In this document: one piece after another, positions 50,163 through 57,400 of the stretch
Layout of the letters: each line of letters begins with the position of its first letter
How positions within the stretch are numbered: the first letter of the stretch is position 1
Assembly: GCA_001464735.1 (NCBI GenBank)
Contig: LNDU01000031.1
Span: 62,001 to 126,000 of the forward strand
Origin: Nitrospira sp. Ga0074138
GTDB lineage: Bacteria > Nitrospirota > Nitrospiria > Nitrospirales > Nitrospiraceae
Length of the DNA: 64,000 bases
Reading direction: 5' to 3'
Made by a program: the position numbers and the translations under genes
Notes under the pieces: model-generated
Databases searched by the model: none
Told to the model about the DNA's origin: nothing
What the model saw: only the letters and a program-made list of their open reading frames with translations

Positions 50163-50172
50163 TATTACGTTC
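50163..50172 (-). promoter_or_regulatory. GANCGTAATA box
   Basis: Reads GAACGTAATA on the - strand, 48 nt before the ThyX-like start at 50114. Confidence 0.5.
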
Positions 50173-50226
50173 CAGTCATGGCTGTGGGGTATTTCCGCAG
50201 AATCTGGTTTCTGGTTATTTCAGCCG

Positions 50227-50655
50227 TTAGCGGGCGATTTTGTACGCCAGCAGGTCTTTGATGGGAACGGAAGTGGTGGAGATATGGGTTGAGCTGTGTC
50301 GGGGGATGGCATTCCACCAAACGTTGGATTTATCTAGGAAGAGCTGGGGGCAATCAACACTTTGAACGGTTTTCAAGTTGGGCATGGGGGTGAAATGGAT
50401 GCGGTAGGACCCTGGGTCAGGAAGATCAGCGTCGTCGAAGTAGGTACTGGCATCACCGTAGGACAGGAAGAGGCACCAGGGTTCTCGTAAGATTATTTCA
50501 TCTAGGGTGGTGAGCTGCTGACTGAGTTGGCGAAAGGCCCGTTGCCCCTTGCGAAGGGTCGTTTTTAAATAGGGAGTAATCTCAACAATCCCCAGATCGC
50601 AATCACCATTGAAGTTTTCATCGGATGAGTGAGTGTTGAGGAGCAGAAACGCCAT
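50227..50655 (-). CDS. Uncharacterised protein
   Basis: The 142-aa product follows AGAGGATCACTCCT. It is acidic at the N-terminus (SSDENFNGDCDLGIVEI) and has EPWCLFLSYGDASTYFDDADL in the centre. A 9-bp inverted repeat lies in its leader. No family is recognised. Confidence 0.55.
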   Translation of the reverse strand: MAFLLLNTHSSDENFNGDCDLGIVEITPYLKTTLRKGQRAFRQLSQQLTTLDEIILREPWCLFLSYGDASTYFDDADLPDPGSYRIHFTPMPNLKTVQSVDCPQLFLDKSNVWWNAIPRHSSTHISTTSVPIKDLLAYKIAR

Positions 50656-50675
50656 AGGAGTGATCCTCTTTTCTG

Positions 50676-50728
50676 TAACCGTCAGGGTCGAACGTACTTG
50701 GGAGAGTTCATTGCCAGCATGACGGTTA
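50676..50728 (-). promoter_or_regulatory. 9-bp perfect inverted repeat in a leader
   Basis: TAACCGTCA (50676-50684) and TGACGGTTA (50720-50728) can pair over nine bases around a 35-base loop. The right arm contains the stop codon of the preceding gene; the left arm ends 21 nt before the next start. Confidence 0.45.
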
Positions 50729-51127
50729 TGCTGTGTTTTCAGCTTGTGTAGGTGGTTTCGGAGCTTCCCATCCCTGAGATTTCAGATGCTCTTGAATGAG
50801 CAATTCCGGAATACAGTGGTGGATGGTCCCGCGATAGACGCAGAGAGCTCCCCCGCTAAAACTGTCTAGCACGGGTCGATTACAACTATGCGCCCACGTG
50901 AGGATCCATGGAGTTGTGAGTTGGAACTCGCGTTGAAATGTAGCGATTAGATCGGCAAGTACGTCTGGATCACCGTGGTTTTCGGCGTAAACCCAAATGT
51001 GGCGTTCTGCTGGTTGATCTTCGTATTCGCAGATTTCATCAGCTGCCAAGGTTTTGAGTAGCCAGTCTCGCTGGGACTCATTGGCATACGGGATTGCAGT
51101 GGAAAAGAGGGTGACATAGTCGGCCAT
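50726..51127 (-). CDS. Uncharacterised protein
   Basis: The 133-aa product follows AAGAGGAGCAGCTCCC. It has HIWVYAENHGDPDVLADLI and a CN-x-P segment, suggesting a compact alpha/beta fold. The last 20 residues are Pro/Gln-rich. It looks like many phage-encoded hypothetical proteins but no family is recognised. Confidence 0.55.
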   Translation of the reverse strand: MADYVTLFSTAIPYANESQRDWLLKTLAADEICEYEDQPAERHIWVYAENHGDPDVLADLIATFQREFQLTTPWILTWAHSCNRPVLDSFSGGALCVYRGTIHHCIPELLIQEHLKSQGWEAPKPPTQAENTA

Positions 51128-51157
51128 GGGAGCTGCTCCTCTTGGTGATGATGCGTG

Positions 51158-51532
51158 TTATTCGTCCAGCTGCATGCTGTCGACGAGGGTGGTATCAAAC
51201 ATCCATGGACTGGTTTGGAGGTCCGAAATGATTTGGATGGTTAAGTCATAAATATTGTGGAGCACGAGAGCCCGTCGAAGACCGGGGGAGTCGATATAAT
51301 GAGCTAAATCGCCGACATTTAAACCTTGTTGGCTCTTGGCCCAGGCCCGCCGGCCGTTCTGGGTGGTGCGTACCCAGGTGGTAACGGCGGTGATTAGTAT
51401 GTTGAGAAACTTTCTGGTCTGGATCAGATCAGGATCTGCCACTTGAGCCTTCACAATGGCGAAGGTCTGTTCTTCAATAGAGAGACGTGGGACGATGAAC
51501 TGGACAGGATAGAGTCGAAGTCGTGAACGCAT
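51158..51532 (-). CDS. Uncharacterised protein
   Basis: The 124-aa product is helical with FIVPRLSIEEQTFAIVKAQ, WVRTTQNGRRAWAKSQQGLN and LYDLTIQ-type repeats of hydrophobic residues. No domain is recognised. It lies between the XseB-like gene and the 50.7-51.1 kb gene. Confidence 0.5.
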   Translation of the reverse strand: MRSRLRLYPVQFIVPRLSIEEQTFAIVKAQVADPDLIQTRKFLNILITAVTTWVRTTQNGRRAWAKSQQGLNVGDLAHYIDSPGLRRALVLHNIYDLTIQIISDLQTSPWMFDTTLVDSMQLDE

Positions 51533-51572
51533 GCGGACCTCGCGATTAGATGGTGGGGGGGTACAGGTGATG

Positions 51573-51830
51573 TCAGGCTACGGGCGTTGAAGGGGTGGCT
51601 GGTCCGTCTGTGGGTTGGGTTGAGAGGGTGTGGATGTCAGCTTCGATAGCAAGAATGCCGTCTTCAAGATGAGATTTGAGGAAATTCGTCCGTCTGATGA
51701 GGAGGGGCAGTTGGTCGAGTTTCGGCTGCTTTTCGACGGCCTGACTGATCAGTTTGAGTTCGTCGAGTGCGTCTTGGAGACTTGAGGGCACTGTCGTGAC
51801 GGTGTTGAGTGTGAGACTGTCGAGATCCAT
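51573..51830 (-). CDS. xseB: Exodeoxyribonuclease VII small subunit-like (XseB)
   Basis: The 85-aa product starts at 51830 after TTAAGGAGCAAGACC. Its core (LQDALDELKLISQAVEKQP, then LIRRTNFLKSHLEDGILAIEAD) fits the helical-hairpin pattern of XseB, whose usual length is 70-90 aa. It begins inside the 3' part of xseA, in another frame, overlapping by 167 nt. XseB binds XseA to form exonuclease VII. Confidence 0.6.
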   Translation of the reverse strand: MDLDSLTLNTVTTVPSSLQDALDELKLISQAVEKQPKLDQLPLLIRRTNFLKSHLEDGILAIEADIHTLSTQPTDGPATPSTPVA

Positions 51831-53223
51831 GGTCTTGCTCCTTAATCGTGACGATCGAGACAAGTACGTCGTGTCGTGGGAAGTGGATGACGATCGGTTG
51901 ATGACGACTGATGGTCGTGGGGTCGTGGACAACGGTGCCGGCCGCAGTGGTGACGTACACAAACCCCATCGTGGCGAGTCGATCGGGGTGCAGGGCATCA
52001 AGTTGCGTGACAGTCTGCTGGGTGGTGTGTCGGGCATCTTCGAGTGTCCGTTGGCAATAGTGCTGAATCTGTCTAATCAGCGGTTGGACTTCGAGGCGAA
52101 CTCTGTTCGGACCGGTATGGAGTATGCGGGCATGAATATGGGCGGAGAGGTTCGTGATACGTTGCCGGGTGCACTGAAGGATGAATGTGCTGTGGGTATG
52201 AAGAATCGCGATCGTTAGTGCGGAGACGTCTTTACCTGTGAGTCGAAGCTGTTCCAAGCTGCAACTCACGATGGGAGCTGCGAGTTGCTGCACGATGGAT
52301 CGAGCGTGGGCTAGCGTCAGGGCGGCTCTTGTCGTGATGTGGTGAGTGAGTGTGGTCGCTGTGGTTAAGAGACTGGTGACGGTTTCTACGATGTATGTGG
52401 CGGCGGCGGTCGGTGTTTCGAGAGCGCGGTAGGCGACCCGGTCGCATAGTGACTGATCCGTAGAGTGTCCTAAGCCTGTGATGACGGGATAAGGACAGTG
52501 GGCCAGGGCATGAACTACGGGATATTGGTCAAAGGCATGGAGGTCGATGTCACTGCCTCCGCCTCGTGCCAGAATCACGACGTCGAACTTGGTGTGGCGT
52601 GCGCTGATTTGCGCGAAGGCATTTACGATAGAGGATGCGGCATGGATCCCTTGGACGGAGACGTGGAAGAGAGTGAGTCTGAAGGCGTACCCGGATTTCC
52701 GTAATATGGAGAGGATATCTTCACAGGCGGCCGATTCTTGTTTCGTAATGAGGGCCACGCGAAGACAGGGAATAGACCATGGCCGTGATTGATTTCGGGT
52801 CAGGAGCTGCTCGGATTCTAGTCGACGGAGCGTTTGTTCTTTGTCACGTTGTTTCAACCCCATCATTCCAATGTTGTTGAGTTTATGAATGCGGAGGTAG
52901 ACCTTTCCTTGCTTGCTCCAAAAGTCGATGCTGGCTTCGAGATACACCTCGACTGGGTTGCTCCGGTCGCAGAGATCGATCCCGAACGTGCGGGCATTGT
53001 GGATGAGAGTCTCGATGACCGGTCGGTCCCAAATGAAACCGGGGATACTGATATCAGAACGGGTGCAGTCTGCTAGGGTGACGGCGAAAAACCCGCTGGC
53101 GCCGTTACGGGGTTGCGGGTGAATCCACTGACAATGAATGAGGAAGGGACCTTGGGCTTTTAGTGGGTGGAGTTGGGTCGCGATGCGCGTGAGGATGTGT
53201 TGGATAGAAACGGATGTATCCAT
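51664..53223 (-). CDS. xseA: Exodeoxyribonuclease VII large subunit (XseA)
   Basis: The 519-aa product has the XseA core: PGFIWDRP near residue 55, then VILARGGGSDIDL near residue 220 and GLGHSTDQSLCDRVAYRALETPTAAA. These are the catalytic and helical signatures of exonuclease VII, which trims single-stranded DNA from both ends. A long coiled-coil region follows. The last 55 residues are low-complexity and lie over xseB in another frame, so the functional end may be near residue 460. The N-terminal OB-like part is short. Confidence 0.85.
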   Translation of the reverse strand: MDTSVSIQHILTRIATQLHPLKAQGPFLIHCQWIHPQPRNGASGFFAVTLADCTRSDISIPGFIWDRPVIETLIHNARTFGIDLCDRSNPVEVYLEASIDFWSKQGKVYLRIHKLNNIGMMGLKQRDKEQTLRRLESEQLLTRNQSRPWSIPCLRVALITKQESAACEDILSILRKSGYAFRLTLFHVSVQGIHAASSIVNAFAQISARHTKFDVVILARGGGSDIDLHAFDQYPVVHALAHCPYPVITGLGHSTDQSLCDRVAYRALETPTAAATYIVETVTSLLTTATTLTHHITTRAALTLAHARSIVQQLAAPIVSCSLEQLRLTGKDVSALTIAILHTHSTFILQCTRQRITNLSAHIHARILHTGPNRVRLEVQPLIRQIQHYCQRTLEDARHTTQQTVTQLDALHPDRLATMGFVYVTTAAGTVVHDPTTISRHQPIVIHFPRHDVLVSIVTIKEQDHGSRQSHTQHRHDSALKSPRRTRRTQTDQSGRRKAAETRPTAPPHQTDEFPQISS

Positions 53224-53346
53224 AGAGATGTGGCGTACGCATGCGGTTCAGATGTTGGGAACGAGGGCGCTAGTGCGCGAAACGGATCGCCTTAGAAGTA
53301 GGGTTCCGTGTGACGGAATTTAACGGCTGGCTTTGTTGTCCTGACG

Positions 53347-53378
53347 CTGCTCCCCCGCTCGTGTGGACGAGGGAGCAG
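53347..53378 (-). terminator. Strong hairpin between ssb and xseA
   Basis: CTGCTCCC/GGGAGCAG (8 bp) encloses CTCGT/ACGAG (5 bp, sharing one base). It starts 37 nt after the ssb stop. No U-tract follows, so it may be a terminator or a processing site. Confidence 0.5.
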
Positions 53379-53414
53379 TGGGACGGAGAACAACGTGGAT
53401 AGGATTACAGCAAA

Positions 53415-53849
53415 CTAGGCTGCGACTTCTTCTGGATCTAGCTCGTTGTCGTCATGCTCGGGCACAGGAGCCCCGTGGCTTGCCCCCTCGCCACTGGGTT
53501 GGTCTGGACTGGAGTCCCGCGTCGTGTTGGGCAGGAATGTGACGGTTTGTGCCACGATTTCGTGCTTACTGCGCTTCTGACCGTCTTCAGTTTCCCATCG
53601 TCGCTGTTGTAGCCGGCCTTCGACTACGACTGCGCTACCTTTCTTCAGGTATTGGCCGCAATGCTCGGCTTGCTTGCCGAACACGACATTGTCCACGAAT
53701 GTCACTTCCTCTTTCAGCTCGTCGTCTTGTTTGAAACGCCGGCTGACTGCAAGGCCGAATGAAGCCACAGGAGTGCCTTTTGGGGTAAACCGCAGCTCGG
53801 GGTTTCTGGTGAGTCGGCCCATAAGGATCACTTTATTGAATCCGGACAT
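53415..53849 (-). CDS. ssb: Single-stranded DNA-binding protein (OB fold), copy 3
   Basis: The 144-aa product is the most canonical SSB here: NKVILMGRLTRNPELRFTPKG, ASFGLAVSRRF, FVDNVVFGKQAEHCGQYLKKGSAVVVEGRL, then RWETEDGQKRSKHEIVA. The C-terminal 35 residues are disordered and acidic (PEHDDNELDPEE) but do not end in the usual Ile/Pro/Phe tip. Homotetramers protect single-stranded DNA. It is the likely partner of exonuclease VII encoded next to it. Confidence 0.9.
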   Translation of the reverse strand: MSGFNKVILMGRLTRNPELRFTPKGTPVASFGLAVSRRFKQDDELKEEVTFVDNVVFGKQAEHCGQYLKKGSAVVVEGRLQQRRWETEDGQKRSKHEIVAQTVTFLPNTTRDSSPDQPSGEGASHGAPVPEHDDNELDPEEVAA

Positions 53850-53974
53850 GATAACTCCTTGTGTGAGGATGGGTGAAGGAATAGAGATGCAGGACGATGT
53901 TGAGTTGCTACGGAACGTCTTCTTGGTAGAGCGGCTTGCCCGAGAATCTAGTGGTGAGCGGAGGGTAGATAGGC

Positions 53975-54394
53975 CTAATAACAGGCGTCGATTGCCTTTT
54001 GTCGATCATTACACAGTGACGGTGAGGTTGAGGGGAGGGGTACTGGATCTATGTAGTTGTAGAAAGAACCTGGAGTATGTGTGGGACGTTTCCAGTTGCC
54101 CATCATGATGGCATCGCTAATGTTGCGTGTGGCTTGCCACTCATCATAACAAGCCGGTGGGTCATAGGTTTTGGCACAAACGTTATGGATGCGTGGAGGG
54201 GTCCACGCGAGCTGTTGGAACATGAAGAGTGGGACAAAGAAGGTTGTCGGATCCACATCTTTATGATACTGCGCCGGACTTCTTTGAGCAAGTCGGGGTC
54301 GGCTCGCATTGGAGGAGATCGTAATGTGGGACACTGAGTTGGCTTCGGGGTGGGGTGGGGCCTGCCAACCGGATCTGACCGGGTTTGACCACAT
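53975..54394 (-). CDS. Hypothetical protein, start uncertain
   Basis: The frame ends CNDRQKAIDACY and has a natural-looking stretch TTFFVPLFMFQQLAWTPPRIHNVCAKTYDPPACYDEWQATRN with four Cys. The start is unclear: ATG 54394 lies within the upstream gene in another frame and has no ribosome site. A frameshifted N-terminus beginning at ATG 54309 (RADPDLLKEVRRSIIK) is another option. Part of the frame may be non-coding. Confidence 0.3.
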   Translation of the reverse strand: MWSNPVRSGWQAPPHPEANSVSHITISSNASRPRLAQRSPAQYHKDVDPTTFFVPLFMFQQLAWTPPRIHNVCAKTYDPPACYDEWQATRNISDAIMMGNWKRPTHTPGSFYNYIDPVPLPSTSPSLCNDRQKAIDACY

Positions 54395-54557
54395 GAATGA
54401 TGAGGGGGCCCCGCACGGGTGAGGAAAAGACCGCACAGGGGATACTCTTGAACCGACGCTCACGGTATAGAAAGATTCGTGTGGCGGTTCGTTGGTTTCG
54501 AATCTTGACGCGGTATTGTTGTCCAGAGCGAAGGTTCTTGATGGCGCTTGGTGACAT
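54261..54557 (-). CDS. Uncharacterised small protein
   Basis: The 98-aa product follows CCAAGGACCAACC. Residues 1-70 (IKNLRSGQQYRVKIRNQRTATRIFLYRERRFKSI) look like a small beta barrel with many Arg, as in RNA-binding or SH3-like folds. The last 25 residues overlap another frame. It is 35 nt downstream of the methyltransferase gene. Confidence 0.5.
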   Translation of the reverse strand: MSPSAIKNLRSGQQYRVKIRNQRTATRIFLYRERRFKSIPCAVFSSPVRGPLIIHVVKPGQIRLAGPTPPRSQLSVPHYDLLQCEPTPTCSKKSGAVS

Positions 54558-54592
54558 GGTTGGTCCTTGGGTATCTGATGTGGAGATAATGG

Positions 54593-56302
54593 TTAGGCGA
54601 CAGCCGCAAGCGAGGGGGGATAATTCGCTTGAACCACTGCTTGAGCGACTTGAGGGGAGACGGAGTTTCCGATTTTATGGACTTGATTGGTTTTTGATCC
54701 GGTTAGGACGTAGTCTTCAGGAAATCCTTGGCAGCGAGCGAGTTCCCGTGGCGTGAGCATCCGCATCCCAATATCCACTAGAAGATAGAGGGTGCCGGCG
54801 TAGGTGAAGGTGACGACCGGGGACTCGAAGCCTGGGTGTTGAAGGTGAGGGATATCCTCTCCAAGAAATTGCTTGAGGTAGCTATAAATTAGCCCGACAT
54901 GGTTCCCTCCTGCAGCGATCGTCCGGAGTGGTTCATCGACCCCGGACCACTGTTTCGCTCCATGATTAAAATGAATGAGGTTGGCCGTGACGAGCTGAGT
55001 TTGGGTGCCTCGTCCGGTGACTGTTGGGAGAGGGGACGTGATCGGAGCCCCGACGACCCCACCAAAGTGCTTCACTAAGTAGGCGGAGATCAGTGCCGTA
55101 TGGCCTGAGGCAGAGGACGTCGGAGCAGGGAGATCTGTGCGTTGGCCAATGCTTTCACCATAGTAGCGGTGGAGGAACGTTGCAACGTGGGCAGAATGAT
55201 CTGAATTGATTGGTCCCGTTCCTATTGGTTCAAAAAGGGGGATTTGCGTGGATGATGCAGCGAGGAATGTGGGGGTGACGAGCCCATGCGCGTCTCGTGA
55301 GGCGGTAAGGGTACACATCGGTTGGTCGACGCGTTGGCCTCGGAAATGGTCGCCACCATGATTACAGCGGACGAGATAGGGGGTCGTGAGTGTGGAGTTG
55401 GGCTGAGCAGTATGTGCCGGGGCTTCGACAAGATAGGGGTTGGGGTTGTCAAGGACGTAGCGTTTGATGCCCATCGCGATCCGTCGGAGTGTTGCCTCGA
55501 CCAACGGCTTCCGTCTTGAAAAGATAGAGGGGCAGGGGAGCGACCAGTCGAGACATTCGGCGGCTGTCCTCCAGGGGAGGAGACCGTGTTTGGCGTGGTG
55601 TTTTGGGTCCCCATGGGTGGGAGTGGGCCATCGAATCGGATGTCCGTCTCGCCGCGCGACAATGAATAATCGCCGCCGCCTGGTGGCAGCCCCAAACGAC
55701 GCGGCATCTAAGATGCGCCAGTCGACGTCGTAGCCGAGGTTGCGGAGTCTGCCGATAAATCGTTTAAAGGTGATCCCCTTTTTCGAGGGATCCGGCACCA
55801 TCTCTTGAGTTTCGCGGACCCGTGTCGAGTGGCACGCGGGACATTTCGTTGTCCACCGTTGACGAATGAGTTGGGACTCCAACCCTTTCCAATGACAGGA
55901 GGGACAGCGCCATCGAGGAATTAGTGGCCCGGCAGTAATCAGCTCACTCACGTTTTCCGCTAGGATTACTGTCGGTTGGGCGGTGGCGGCAAATTTGGCG
56001 ATCGTCCAGATGAGTCCTCGAATATTCTTCTTAACTGGCTGAGAACCCTTGGCACGTGAGAAATGTCGGCAGTCAGGACTTGACCAAAGGAGTCCGATCG
56101 GTCGGTCTTGAGTGAGTGCGCGTGGATTTATGCTCCAGATGTCTTCGGTGAGATGTCGCGTGGTGGGGTGATTGGTACGATGCATGAAGATCGCGGCAGG
56201 ATCATGATTGATGGCTACATCTGGATGTCGTCCGAGAGCCCAGGTGATCCCCAGGGATGCCCCGCCGCCGCCGGCGAAGCTGTCGACGATCAAGTCTTGC
56301 AT
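54593..56302 (-). CDS. DNA cytosine-5 methyltransferase
   Basis: The 569-aa product has motif I VDSFAGGGGASLGI at residue 6 and a motif IV loop SPDCRHFSRAKG near residue 75 with catalytic Cys in Asp-Cys (not the usual Pro-Cys). A four-Cys zinc knuckle (CPSCHWKG and CPACHS) sits at about residues 143-166. Next come the QR-type target region, a long variable part, and the final motifs LTPRELARCQGFPEDY and IGNSVSP. It methylates cytosine C5 and may protect the element against restriction. No restriction endonuclease is adjacent. The ribosome site is weak. Confidence 0.9.
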   Translation of the reverse strand: MQDLIVDSFAGGGGASLGITWALGRHPDVAINHDPAAIFMHRTNHPTTRHLTEDIWSINPRALTQDRPIGLLWSSPDCRHFSRAKGSQPVKKNIRGLIWTIAKFAATAQPTVILAENVSELITAGPLIPRWRCPSCHWKGLESQLIRQRWTTKCPACHSTRVRETQEMVPDPSKKGITFKRFIGRLRNLGYDVDWRILDAASFGAATRRRRLFIVARRDGHPIRWPTPTHGDPKHHAKHGLLPWRTAAECLDWSLPCPSIFSRRKPLVEATLRRIAMGIKRYVLDNPNPYLVEAPAHTAQPNSTLTTPYLVRCNHGGDHFRGQRVDQPMCTLTASRDAHGLVTPTFLAASSTQIPLFEPIGTGPINSDHSAHVATFLHRYYGESIGQRTDLPAPTSSASGHTALISAYLVKHFGGVVGAPITSPLPTVTGRGTQTQLVTANLIHFNHGAKQWSGVDEPLRTIAAGGNHVGLIYSYLKQFLGEDIPHLQHPGFESPVVTFTYAGTLYLLVDIGMRMLTPRELARCQGFPEDYVLTGSKTNQVHKIGNSVSPQVAQAVVQANYPPSLAAVA

Positions 56303-56321
56303 GATTGATGGATCCGTGGTG

Positions 56322-56837
56322 TTAGACGTTGGCGTGGGGAAGAATTTCGACGCGGGTAATTCCCTGTCGTTGACGCCGTTTCAGGCGATTCTCCAGGAAT
56401 GCAGTGGTGAACTGCTGTGTGCTGTGTGTTTCTCCGGCCAGGCGAGACTTTTCGGTCGCTTGCCACAAGAAATGGCAGAAGTCCCATCGTATCGTTTCAT
56501 CCGCGAGGCTGGCGATATGGCGTAAGAGTGATTGCACGTGACTGTCTGATTCGTCCTTACTGATGAGCCAGCCTTCCCCACTGCCGTTCCACCACCGCAA
56601 GGCTACCTGTTTTCGTTCTTGGTGGATAAAGATGTCATAGCGGTAGGAATTACCGGTCCAGAGTGTGGAAGGCCCCCAGCTGCAGGGTCGGCCTGGGCCA
56701 AACCGAGCGGAGGCGAGATGGTGCCATTCAGCGGTGACAATTTCCATTAACTGTGGGGTGTTGCCGTACTCCGGCGCGATCATGCGCCCGTGCTCGACAG
56801 GACGTAGATGTGGGTTGGGTGTAGCGGTCCATGTCAT
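56322..56837 (-). CDS. Uncharacterised protein
   Basis: The 171-aa product follows ACGAGGTCTCAATT and overlaps the upstream stop as ATGA. It contains YRYDIFIHQERKQVALRWWNGSGEGWLISKDES and a basic C-terminus (ENRLKRRQRQGI). Beta-rich with many aromatic residues. It lies 19 nt before the methyltransferase gene, so both may be expressed together. The family is unknown. Confidence 0.55.
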   Translation of the reverse strand: MTWTATPNPHLRPVEHGRMIAPEYGNTPQLMEIVTAEWHHLASARFGPGRPCSWGPSTLWTGNSYRYDIFIHQERKQVALRWWNGSGEGWLISKDESDSHVQSLLRHIASLADETIRWDFCHFLWQATEKSRLAGETHSTQQFTTAFLENRLKRRQRQGITRVEILPHANV

Positions 56838-57127
56838 AATTGAGACCTCGTGGTAATTCGGACATGTTGTTGTGGTTGGGAATGAGTTAACCGTTTTTGT
56901 GTTGTTCGGCGCGCCGCAGTTGTGGATGAGTGCTGGTGAGTCAGGATCTTCTGACGTTTAGTCTGTCTGTAGAGTTCGGAAATGGCATCCACGGCATCAG
57001 AACCTTGGATCGGCTGATCGTGTTCGAGCTCGTAGTGGAAGCGATTCAGAAATTCTCGTAGCAGTGTGGTTGCTGGACAGGGTTGTGGTGTGGCAATCCT
57101 TTGACCGGCTGTATGTGTGCGTGGCAT
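56834..57127 (-). CDS. Uncharacterised small protein
   Basis: The 97-aa product follows TAAAGGATGCACC. It has REFLNRFHYELEHDQPIQGSDAVDAISELYRQ and then a basic Gln/His/Thr-rich tail. The helical centre resembles small phage proteins of unknown role. Confidence 0.5.
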   Translation of the reverse strand: MPRTHTAGQRIATPQPCPATTLLREFLNRFHYELEHDQPIQGSDAVDAISELYRQTKRQKILTHQHSSTTAARRTTQKRLTHSQPQQHVRITTRSQL

Positions 57128-57154
57128 GGTGCATCCTTTAGTAGCGAGGTTGTC

Positions 57155-57400
57155 ATGGATAAGTGGGAGTCGCAGACTCAGGAAGAGGAAGAGACGTATC
57201 GTCTGAAGCTCTTACATCAAGCGCGACGAGGGAATCCCAAGGCGAGTCAGGAGCTTTGGCGTCTTTACGGAGTACGAGTCTGGTCTGAGCGGGAGCGAGC
57301 CCTACTGATCTACGAGAACCCTAAGTATAAAGCTCCGAAGGGACCCCGTCAGAAGGTCGCCCCATCATCTCTCGTTCGTCGCCCGAAAACTACGCGTTAG
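57155..57400 (+). CDS. Small charged protein on the opposite strand
   Basis: The 81-aa product starts at 57155 after GCGAGGTTGTC. It is highly charged: acidic start (QEEEETYRLK), basic end (RQKVAPSSLVRRPKTTR). It is the only + strand gene between 45.5 and 64 kb, and its stop overlaps the convergent helicase gene by 11 nt. The family is unknown. Confidence 0.5.
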   Translation: MDKWESQTQEEEETYRLKLLHQARRGNPKASQELWRLYGVRVWSERERALLIYENPKYKAPKGPRQKVAPSSLVRRPKTTR

